Origin: Flavobacteriaceae bacterium
GTDB taxonomy: Bacteria > Bacteroidota > Bacteroidia > Flavobacteriales > Flavobacteriaceae
DNA: 39,654 nt
NCBI GenBank assembly: GCA_030626795.1
Contig: DAOUTI010000003.1
Coordinates: 1-39,654, forward strand
Direction of reading: 5' to 3'
Part shown: one piece after another, positions 19,190 to 27,133 of the stretch
How the letters are laid out: every line of letters starts with the position of its first letter
Numbering within the stretch: position 1 is the stretch's first letter
Made by a program: the position numbers and the translations under genes
The notes under the pieces: model-generated
Databases searched by the model: none
What the model was told of the DNA's origin: nothing
What the model saw: only the letters and a program-made list of their open reading frames with translations

Positions 19190-19816
19190 ATGAAAAAACT
19201 ATTTTTAACTTTAATCGCAATCGCATTATTAATTTCATGCAATCAAAAAAAAGTTTCTAAAAAACAAGAAAATACAAAAACAGAAATAAAAACCGCTAAA
19301 GCAACTCCAGAAAGTAAAACCCCAGAAAGAGAGTATAAAACCAAAACTGGTAAATCATTTATTATCTCTGAAGTAAAACAAAGTGCTAGTATTAGTAAAA
19401 TAACGATAACTCCAAAAGGTTTTACAGCGGTAAATAGACCACTTGAAATGGAAGAAAGTGATCTCTTTGATTATGCGTTGGTTGCAGATGTTAATAAGGA
19501 TGGTTTTGAAGAATTATATATTATCACAAGAGGTACTGGTTCTGGATCTTATGCCCAGGTTTACGGTTTTGCATCTAACAAAGATAAAAGTGTGACCCCA
19601 ATTTATATTCCCAAATTATCTGATGATGATTTTGTTGCTTTATTCCAAGGATATATGGGACATGATAAATTTTATACAGAAGACAATAAATTATTAAGAA
19701 AATACCCTATTTACAATAAAGAAGATTCAAATAACAATCCAACAGGTGGGGATAAAATAATAGAATATGAATTAAAAGTGGGTGAATCTTCATGGGTTTT
19801 AAATATTAAAAAATAA
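19190..19816 (+). CDS. Predicted lipoprotein, PliI-like (I-type lysozyme inhibitor family)
   Basis: ATG at 19190 gives lipobox peptide MKKLFLTLIAIALLISCNQ. C-terminal ADVNKDGFEELYIITRGTGSGSYAQVYGFASNKDKSVTPIYIP...GYMGHDKF...RKYPIYN...PTGGDKIIEYELKVGESSWVLNI resembles, from memory, PliI-family proteins. Confidence 0.55.
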   Translation: MKKLFLTLIAIALLISCNQKKVSKKQENTKTEIKTAKATPESKTPEREYKTKTGKSFIISEVKQSASISKITITPKGFTAVNRPLEMEESDLFDYALVADVNKDGFEELYIITRGTGSGSYAQVYGFASNKDKSVTPIYIPKLSDDDFVALFQGYMGHDKFYTEDNKLLRKYPIYNKEDSNNNPTGGDKIIEYELKVGESSWVLNIKK

Positions 19817-19868
19817 CTTTATTTACATCTTTTAGTTTAACTATTAACCTCAAAAAAAAAACAAATAA

Positions 19869-20459
19869 ATGAATCTTTTTTTTAGAAAAATTACTATTCT
19901 CTTTACATTATTACTTTCGGCCATCACTTTTGCTCAAGAAACAGTTGCCATATTACCGTTTACTTTTACTGATGATGGTCATTTATCTATCTCTAAAGGC
20001 AAAGAAGTACAACATTTTTTAATCGATTATATCCATAAAAAAGGTAAACATTTTAATGTCACTGTTTTAAACGGAAGGGATATTACAGTCGCTTTAAATA
20101 AAGCAGGTATTACACCAGATACAATTGATAATTTTACAACTAAAGAAATTGCTGATGCCATAGGTGGTGCCGATTATATTTTGATGGGAGAAGTGGAAAG
20201 GTCTTTTGAAGGCACTACAAATTTAGAAACAAATTTTTCCTCCATTAATGACAAAAACTGGAAAAAAACCAATATTTATGGAGGCTCAGCAGGCACAACC
20301 TCAAAAAAATACAATGCCAATGTATCTATAAGTATTTTTAGAGGCAACGGACAAGTAGTTTACGAAAAAAGTAAAGGAAATATTTTTATTGACATAACTA
20401 CTGATAGTTGGAAAAATACAGTGATTTGGCATGTGAGACACTTTCCTTTTTATGAGTAA
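19869..20459 (+). CDS. CsgG/TolB-like exported protein of unknown function
   Basis: Signal peptide, then ETVAILPFTFTDDG...IADAIGGADYILMGEVERS...NVSISIFRGNGQVVYEKS. Confidence 0.5.
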   Translation: MNLFFRKITILFTLLLSAITFAQETVAILPFTFTDDGHLSISKGKEVQHFLIDYIHKKGKHFNVTVLNGRDITVALNKAGITPDTIDNFTTKEIADAIGGADYILMGEVERSFEGTTNLETNFSSINDKNWKKTNIYGGSAGTTSKKYNANVSISIFRGNGQVVYEKSKGNIFIDITTDSWKNTVIWHVRHFPFYE

Positions 20460-20483
20460 CTTGTCAATCTAATAATAACTCTT

Positions 20484-20516
20484 AAACATCTTAAATATTT
20501 AAGATGTTTTTTTTAT
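20484..20516 (+). terminator. Intrinsic terminator
   Basis: AAACATCTTAAATATTTAAGATGTTTTTTTT. Confidence 0.8.
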
Positions 20517-20546
20517 TTTTATAAATAATTTTTTTTCTTAAAATGA

Positions 20547-20981
20547 ATAGATTTTTTTATATTCTATAAATTGATATTTCCTTACTATTTTTTAACTTTT
20601 AAAGGTTCATTATTTTTACACTTAGTCTTAAGTGCAATATTTGTTGTTGTTGTATTAGAGTACACCATTTTGCTTGCCACATTTTTTAAAACAACCATTG
20701 GCTGGACAGAAATTATAGCATTTTCAACCTATCCATTGTTTTTAGTTACTGGATACTCTTGGCCTGTTGAGGCCATGCCCAAATTATTACAAGGATTTGC
20801 AAATATTTTACCTTCTACTCCTTTTTATCGTGTTTTTAGTAAATTATCTATTGAAGGTGCTGGATTTAACCAAATTAAAAGTGAGTTTATACATTTATTG
20901 ATTTTACTACTTTTCGGATATATATTACTTTATATCAGATATCATTTTTTACATTCTAACAAAGTAAAAATAAAAGGTTAG
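20547..20981 (+). pseudogene. C-terminal remnant of an ABC-2 type transporter permease
   Basis: FKGSLFLHLVLSAIFVVVVLEYTILLATFFKTTIGWTEIIAFSTYPLFLVTGYSWPVEAMPKLLQGFANILPSTPFYRVF matches only the C-terminal TM region; no N-terminal half and no ATPase or adaptor nearby. Confidence 0.6.
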
Positions 20982-21006
20982 ATCCGATTTTTATCAACTT
21001 GATTCA

Positions 21007-21639
21007 TTAACTTTTTTTAGCAATCATTAAAAAAAGAGGATATTTCTTTAATATACCCTTATCTTCCTTTTCAATTTCAAAAACGATTTTATAAAAAACG
21101 GTTTCAAAACCATTCTTCTTTAACACTAAACCAAGCTCTTCTTTATCAAAGCCATTATACCCATCAAAATCAGGATGATTGGAATGAAAAGTTCCATCTT
21201 CGGTTACAAGATCTGCAATACATAAGTAACCTCCCGTGTGTAAACTAGAATAAAACAGTTGCATTATTTTATTCAGATCGTGTATATGGTGTAGCGTCAT
21301 TAAAATATAGGTTACATCAAAATTATGTAAACCCACCTCTTCCTCCAGCGGGTCAACACAAAGTGGTTTAAAATTATGCAATCCGTTTTCTTCTATTTTT
21401 TCTTCCAATACATTGATCATTCCCTGTGAATTATCAATTAAGGTAATTGATTTAAAATGATCTCTTAATGCAACACTCAATAATCCCGTGCCACAACCAA
21501 ACTCCATCGCGGTCATTGATTTGTCAGGTTTGATAAAATTAATAATCTCACTAGTAAATATATTTGCTCTTTCTACCTTTTCAGGATCGTTATCCCAATT
21601 TTTAGCCACGTCATCAAACCGGTTGAAGTCCTTTTTCAT
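21007..21639 (-). CDS. Class I SAM-dependent methyltransferase
   Basis: MTAMEFGCGTGLLSVALRDHFKSITLIDNSQGMINVLEEKI, TYILMTLHHIHD, GGYLCIADLVTEDGTFH; start at MKKDF preferred. Confidence 0.85.
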   Translation of the reverse strand: MKKDFNRFDDVAKNWDNDPEKVERANIFTSEIINFIKPDKSMTAMEFGCGTGLLSVALRDHFKSITLIDNSQGMINVLEEKIEENGLHNFKPLCVDPLEEEVGLHNFDVTYILMTLHHIHDLNKIMQLFYSSLHTGGYLCIADLVTEDGTFHSNHPDFDGYNGFDKEELGLVLKKNGFETVFYKIVFEIEKEDKGILKKYPLFLMIAKKS

Positions 21640-21920
21640 ATTTATAATTTTACTGATACATTTCAAAATTAAATGAAATTTTAATATTTACGACTGTTTA
21701 TCTAGACTTTAACCATTTTGTATATTTTTAGTACTTATATGTAGTATTTGTAGCACTGTCTAGGTTTTCTATATTTAAGCAGCTAATGATCAAATTATTT
21801 GCATTCATATATTCACAACTTTAATAATTGTTGGTGATTTTCCTAAAAATCTAAATAAAAGATAAATAAGTTGAATCAAATTTAAGTAAATTTACCCTAT
21901 AGATTTTAAGATCATTTTAT

Positions 21921-22694
21921 ATGCAAATAAAGAATAAATTTAATTTAGAAGGAAAAGTCGCTATTATCACAGGTTCTTCCAAAGGAATTGGAAAAGCCAT
22001 TGCTAAAGCTTTTGCCGAACAAGGAGCTATTGTTATAATTAGCAGTCGGAAACAAGATGCCTGTGAAGAAGTTGTCGCTTCTTTTAAAGAAGACGGATTA
22101 AAAGCCCATGCCATAGCATGTCATGTTGGTGATGAAAAAAGCAGAGCTTACCTAATTGAAAAAACCGTAGAGCTTTGTGGTGGTATTGATATTTTGGTGA
22201 ATAATGCAGCAACAAATCCGGTTTACGGACCAATTGAAGATGCGCCCCTAGATGCCTTTGATAAAATAATGAATGTTAATGTTAAAGCACCTTGGGATTT
22301 GTCAAATAAATGCTTATCATCTATGAAGTCAAGAAAAGGAGGAAGTATCATCAATATTAGTTCTATAGAAGGTGAGCACCCCGGTTATGGACTAGGCCTC
22401 TACTCTACCAGTAAAGCAGCCCTATCTATGCTTACTAAAAATCAAGCAAAAGAATGGGGTAAACACGGTATTCGGGTCAATGCTATCTGCCCCGGATTGA
22501 TACAAACCAAATTTAGTTCGGCACTTTGGAACAACGAAAAAATAATGCAACAAATCAATAAAAAATTACCTCTGGAAAGAATGGGGCAGTCCGAAGAAAT
22601 TGCGAGTGTAGCCTTAATGTTGGCCTCAGATGCTGGCAGCTATGTAACAGGTAGTTTACTAGTTGCCGATGGTGGTTTTTTAATATCAGGATAA
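21921..22694 (+). CDS. SDR-family oxidoreductase
   Basis: GKVAIITGSSKGIGKAIAKAFAEQGA, NNAA, S-YSTSK (YxxxK) catalytic motif, NAICPGLIQTKF. Confidence 0.92.
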   Translation: MQIKNKFNLEGKVAIITGSSKGIGKAIAKAFAEQGAIVIISSRKQDACEEVVASFKEDGLKAHAIACHVGDEKSRAYLIEKTVELCGGIDILVNNAATNPVYGPIEDAPLDAFDKIMNVNVKAPWDLSNKCLSSMKSRKGGSIINISSIEGEHPGYGLGLYSTSKAALSMLTKNQAKEWGKHGIRVNAICPGLIQTKFSSALWNNEKIMQQINKKLPLERMGQSEEIASVALMLASDAGSYVTGSLLVADGGFLISG

Positions 22695-22807
22695 AGAAGT
22701 GGTTCTACATCAGAACTAATGGAATGTGGGAAATTTTAATTGTTATAATATTAGTATTTTCAATAATATTGAGAATTATAGTTTTTAAAACAAGTTTTGT
22801 TTTTAAG

Positions 22808-22975
22808 GTGCTAGCCGCCAGTGATAATGAATGTAGTAACGGAATTGCGTTTACCGTAATGAAATGAAGGTAAAAAGAGCATGAAGGCACGAGAATGAAT
22901 GGTGCAAAGCAATCACCTCGAGCAGTAAAGATTTTTTTGATTCTTTTTTTATCCAAAAAAAGATTAAGAAATCAA
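22808..22975 (+). other. Candidate structured intergenic RNA/dispersed element
   Basis: TTTACC(22850-22855)/GGTAAA(22869-22874); GGTG(22901-22904)/CACC(22914-22917); TTGATT-CTTTTTTT/AAAAAAAG...AATCAA (22937-22975); GTGC/GCAC (22808-22811/22887-22890) possible closing helix. Confidence 0.45.
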
Positions 22976-23026
22976 ATTTGAATGTGTATCATTAAAATAA
23001 TAGTATATCTAAAATATTTTATTAAA

Positions 23027-24238
23027 ATGAATTTCGAACATACGGAGAAAGCAAAAGGACTGGTCAAAAAGTTACAGAATTTTATGAAGGTAAATATTTA
23101 TCCCATAGAAGAAGAAGTAAACGCTTATAACAGAGACCCTAAAAATCTATGGACCTCACACCCATCCATAGAAATATTAAAGATAAAAGCCAAAGAAGCA
23201 GGATTGTGGAACCTTTTCTTACCGAAAGGTTATGGTGATTTTAGTCCGGGATTGACCAACCTTGAATATGCCGTGATGGCAGAAGTTATGGGTAAAATTC
23301 CGTGGGCATCAGAGATATTTAATTGCTCTGCACCCGACACAGGTAATATGGAAGTGTTTGCAAAATACGGAACTCCAGAGCAACAAGACAAGTGGCTAAA
23401 ACCTTTGATGGAAGGAAGTATTCGCTCCGCTTTTTTAATGACCGAACCTCAGGTCGCTTCATCCGATGCGACTAACATCCAAACTTCTATTGTACGTGAT
23501 GGAAATGAATATGTAATTAATGGTAGAAAATGGTGGTCGTCGGGTGCTATGAATCCCAACTGCAAGGTTTGCATTGTTATGGGAAAAACAGACCCAAATA
23601 CAGGAAGATATGTACAACAAAGTATGATTATTGTACCCACGGACAGCAAAGGGTTAACTATAGTAAGGCCACTTTCGGTAATGGGTAATTTAGATTCTCC
23701 GGAAGGCCATGCAGAAATGCTTTTAGAAAATGTAAGAGTACCTATTACCAATATTTTACTTGGTGAAGGGAAAGGTTTTGAAATTGCTCAGGGCAGATTA
23801 GGTCCCGGAAGAATTCATCACTGTATGAGAATGATTGGCATGGCACAACGCGCTATGGAAATGATGTGTAAACGATCTACAGAAAGGCAAACTTTTGGCA
23901 AGAAACTGGAACAATACAGTAGTATTCGTCAGGATGTAGCGAAATCGAAATGCGAAATCGAACAAGCGAGATTACTAACTTTAAAAGCCGCCTACTTAAT
24001 GGATACAGTAGGTAATAAAAAAGCTACAGATATTATTGCCATGATAAAAATCGTAGCGCCAAATATGCTCTTAAAGGTAGTCGATCGGGCCATGCAGATT
24101 TTTGGAGCCATGGGTGTTTCACAAGACGTACCTTTATCCCAATTTTATTTGTATGCCCGTATGTTAAAATATGCAGACGGACCAGATGAGGTACATATGT
24201 ATCAACTCGGTAAAAGAACAATAAAGGAATTCTCTTAA
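23027..24238 (+). CDS. Acyl-CoA dehydrogenase family protein (ACAD10/11-like)
   Basis: [75 protein letters not shown]; start at [11 protein letters not shown] preferred. Confidence 0.92.
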   Translation: MNFEHTEKAKGLVKKLQNFMKVNIYPIEEEVNAYNRDPKNLWTSHPSIEILKIKAKEAGLWNLFLPKGYGDFSPGLTNLEYAVMAEVMGKIPWASEIFNCSAPDTGNMEVFAKYGTPEQQDKWLKPLMEGSIRSAFLMTEPQVASSDATNIQTSIVRDGNEYVINGRKWWSSGAMNPNCKVCIVMGKTDPNTGRYVQQSMIIVPTDSKGLTIVRPLSVMGNLDSPEGHAEMLLENVRVPITNILLGEGKGFEIAQGRLGPGRIHHCMRMIGMAQRAMEMMCKRSTERQTFGKKLEQYSSIRQDVAKSKCEIEQARLLTLKAAYLMDTVGNKKATDIIAMIKIVAPNMLLKVVDRAMQIFGAMGVSQDVPLSQFYLYARMLKYADGPDEVHMYQLGKRTIKEFS

Positions 24239-24244
24239 GTAACA

Positions 24245-24961
24245 ATGAGTAAAATATTTTTAATTAGACACGGGCAAGCTTCTTTCTTAAAGGAGGATTA
24301 TGATAATTTATCTAATAAAGGCATAGAGCAATCAGAAGCATTAGGAACTTATTTTTTAAATAATGAGATTCATTTTGACAAGATATATATTGGTAACCTA
24401 AAAAGGCATCAGCAAACTTTTGATGCATATTCTAAAGCTTTTATTAATGATGGAATTGAATTAGCAAAACCCGTGTTTTTAAATGATTTAAATGAGCATC
24501 AGGCCTTGGAAGCCTTTAAATTTGCTTATGAAGAGTTTATTGAAGTTAATAGTAATGCCAAAACCTTATTTGAAGAAGTTAAAATAAAACCACATCTTCA
24601 ACAAAGCAATTATATTCAAATATTTGGTCTTTTTTTTAATGAATTTGTTTCAGGTAATTATCCATTAAATGACCATCCGGTTCAATCCTGGCGCGATTTT
24701 CGAATTCAGGCAAAAAAAGGAATAGCCACAATCTTGGAAAACACAAATCAAAATGAAACAATTGGTGTTTTTACTTCTGGTGGAACTAAAAGTTCAATCA
24801 TTGGTGATAGTTTAGACCTAAGAGAGCAAAAAATATTAGAATTGAATATGGCAATTAGAAACTCTTCATTTTCTCAATTGCATTTTTCAAACAATAAATT
24901 CAATATATTGAGTATTAATGAAATACCTCATTTAAGTAAAGAACTCATAACTTTTGTTTAG
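24245..24961 (+). CDS. Histidine phosphatase family protein
   Basis: FLIRHGQASFLKEDYDNLSNKGIEQSEALG (RHG motif). Confidence 0.88.
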   Translation: MSKIFLIRHGQASFLKEDYDNLSNKGIEQSEALGTYFLNNEIHFDKIYIGNLKRHQQTFDAYSKAFINDGIELAKPVFLNDLNEHQALEAFKFAYEEFIEVNSNAKTLFEEVKIKPHLQQSNYIQIFGLFFNEFVSGNYPLNDHPVQSWRDFRIQAKKGIATILENTNQNETIGVFTSGGTKSSIIGDSLDLREQKILELNMAIRNSSFSQLHFSNNKFNILSINEIPHLSKELITFV

Positions 24962-24987
24962 TATTATAAACCTAATTAGTATATTTT

Positions 24988-26064
24988 ATGTCAAGCAATA
25001 ATCTTATAGAAGTAAATAAAGAAGAAGCCTTACCTCTTGACAGATTGATGCAGTATTTATATGAAAATGAATTGGTGTCAGACCTTAAAAGCAATTTAGA
25101 AGCCAAAAGATTTACAGGAGGTTTATCAAATCTAACTTATTTATTACAAGTTGAAAACAAAGAATATGTTTTGAGGCGCCCCCCTTTTGGAGCCGTTAAA
25201 AGAGGGCATGACATGAAACGTGAATTTAAAGTCCTGTCAAGTTTAAACAATGAATTTTCGAAGATTCCCAAAGTCCATGTCTATAATGATGATGATTCTG
25301 TAATTGGATCTTCTTTTTATATAATGGATAAATCCGATGGTATCATTTTAAATTTATCAGAAGCAAAAAATAGAAATATTAGTGAAAGTGAATTTAAGAT
25401 CATTTCCAATACCTGGTTAGATACTTTTGTCGAATTGCATCAGGTTAATTATAAGGCAGTAGGTTTAGAAAATTTGGGAAAACCTAAAGGCTATGTGGAA
25501 AGACAAATAACCAACTGGGCCAAACAATATTATCAAGCCAAAACCGAAGAAATATCAGAATCTGAAAAGGTAATACAATGGTTGCAAGCCAATAAACCCA
25601 TTGAATATAAATTCAGCCTCATACACAACGATTTTAAATATGACAACATGATGTTTAAAGACAATTCATGGACTGAGATCAATACGGTTTTAGATTGGGA
25701 AATGTGTACTTTGGGTGATCCGCTTATGGATTTGGGTACCTCTTTGTCTTATTGGGTAACAGAAGATGACCTAGATCCTTTGAAAAAAGGCCTTGCAAGC
25801 CCTACCATTTTAAAAGGCAACCCAAGTAGGCTTGAAATTGTTGAAATGTACAGTAAAAAAAGTGGTGAATCTATACATAATTTGGTCTTTTACTATGTTT
25901 ATGGTCTGTTTAAATTAGCGGTGATTGTTCAGCAAATTTATTTTCGGTACCACAAAGGATTTACAACAGACAAGAGATTTGCACATATGAATCAACATAC
26001 ACAATTACTATTCACTATTGCATGGCAAGCCATACAAAAAAATAAAATTGACAAACTTTTTTAA
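24988..26064 (+). CDS. Phosphotransferase/aminoglycoside-phosphotransferase-fold kinase (ACAD10/11 kinase-domain-like)
   Basis: FTGGLSNLTYLLQ...YVLRRPPFGAVKRGHDMKREFKVL, SLIHNDFKYDNMMF, VLDWEMCTLGDPLMDLG. Confidence 0.9.
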   Translation: MSSNNLIEVNKEEALPLDRLMQYLYENELVSDLKSNLEAKRFTGGLSNLTYLLQVENKEYVLRRPPFGAVKRGHDMKREFKVLSSLNNEFSKIPKVHVYNDDDSVIGSSFYIMDKSDGIILNLSEAKNRNISESEFKIISNTWLDTFVELHQVNYKAVGLENLGKPKGYVERQITNWAKQYYQAKTEEISESEKVIQWLQANKPIEYKFSLIHNDFKYDNMMFKDNSWTEINTVLDWEMCTLGDPLMDLGTSLSYWVTEDDLDPLKKGLASPTILKGNPSRLEIVEMYSKKSGESIHNLVFYYVYGLFKLAVIVQQIYFRYHKGFTTDKRFAHMNQHTQLLFTIAWQAIQKNKIDKLF

Positions 26065-26180
26065 CCTTTTGTTATTCCTGCGAAAGCAGCATCTAAAAAA
26101 GTGTTAAATAAACTCTCTAAATAATAGCGAACAGTCCCAGTGTTTATCGGGATTACCATTAAAAAATAAAATTTAAACAC

Positions 26181-27077
26181 ATGGAAATCAAAAATGTAAC
26201 TATCGCAGGAGCGGGAACTTTAGGATCACAAATTGCTTGGCAAACTGCCTTTATGGGCTTTGATGTTATGGTTTATGATGCCTTTGACAAGGGAATTGAA
26301 AAGAGTAAAAAATTTCATCAACAATTTGCCCATATCTTTAAGTCAAAAAGAGGTGCAACACAAGATCAAATTGATCAAACATTTGCTCGTTTGACCTATA
26401 CAACAAATTTAGCTGAGGCAATAAAGGGTGCCGATATTTTAAGCGAATCTATACCTGAAAATTTAAAAATTAAGAAAGAATTTTATACAAAGATTGCAAA
26501 ACTTGCTCCCGAAAAAACAATTTTCACAACAAACACTTCTACTTTGTTACCTCGTTATTTTGCTGAAGAAACTGGTCGACCAAGCAAATTTTTGGCCTTG
26601 CATTTTGCCAACTGGATTTGGGATGCCAATATTGGCGAAGTAATGGGGCATTCGGGAACAGATAAAAAGGTATTTAACCGGGTTATAGAATTTGCAAGAG
26701 AAATTGGTATGGTTTCAATCCCGATACACAAAGAGCAAAATGGTTATGTAATAAATACATTGTTAGGACCATTATTATCGGCAGCTGGTAATTTGTTAAT
26801 CAACGAAATTACCGATCATGAAACCATTGACAAAACTTGGATGATCACAACGGGAGTGAAAATGGGACCTTGTGCCATTATGGATATGATTGGCTTAGAG
26901 ACCATTTACAATGTTGAAAAGCATTGGGGTGAACAGCAGAATGATGAAACGACTTTAAAAAGAGCCGCCTATTTCAAAAAGAACTTTATTGATAAAGGAA
27001 AATTAGGAATGAAAACCAATGCGGGTTTTTATACTTACCCGAACCCAAAATATCAGGATCCTGATTTTTTGAAATAG
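26181..27077 (+). CDS. 3-hydroxyacyl-CoA dehydrogenase
   Basis: VTIAGAGTLGSQIAWQTAFMGFDVMVYDAFDKG, ILSESIPENLKIKKEFY, ALHFANWIWDANIGEVMGH. Confidence 0.88.
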   Translation: MEIKNVTIAGAGTLGSQIAWQTAFMGFDVMVYDAFDKGIEKSKKFHQQFAHIFKSKRGATQDQIDQTFARLTYTTNLAEAIKGADILSESIPENLKIKKEFYTKIAKLAPEKTIFTTNTSTLLPRYFAEETGRPSKFLALHFANWIWDANIGEVMGHSGTDKKVFNRVIEFAREIGMVSIPIHKEQNGYVINTLLGPLLSAAGNLLINEITDHETIDKTWMITTGVKMGPCAIMDMIGLETIYNVEKHWGEQQNDETTLKRAAYFKKNFIDKGKLGMKTNAGFYTYPNPKYQDPDFLK

Positions 27078-27133
27078 GCTTAATATCCTTACAAATAGCT
27101 TATTGATGAATTTTTATATAATCTAATAAAAAA

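Noticed and set aside
21664-21671. TAATTTTG-like -7 element upstream of the methyltransferase (minus strand)
   Set aside because: No TTG at the expected 19-20 bp spacing, and it overlaps the ORF-track start region.
22705-22956. 83-aa minus-strand ORF MDKKRIKKIFTARGDCFAPF...
   Set aside because: Lies antisense over the inverted-repeat-rich intergenic element; open frame likely incidental, so not called as CDS.
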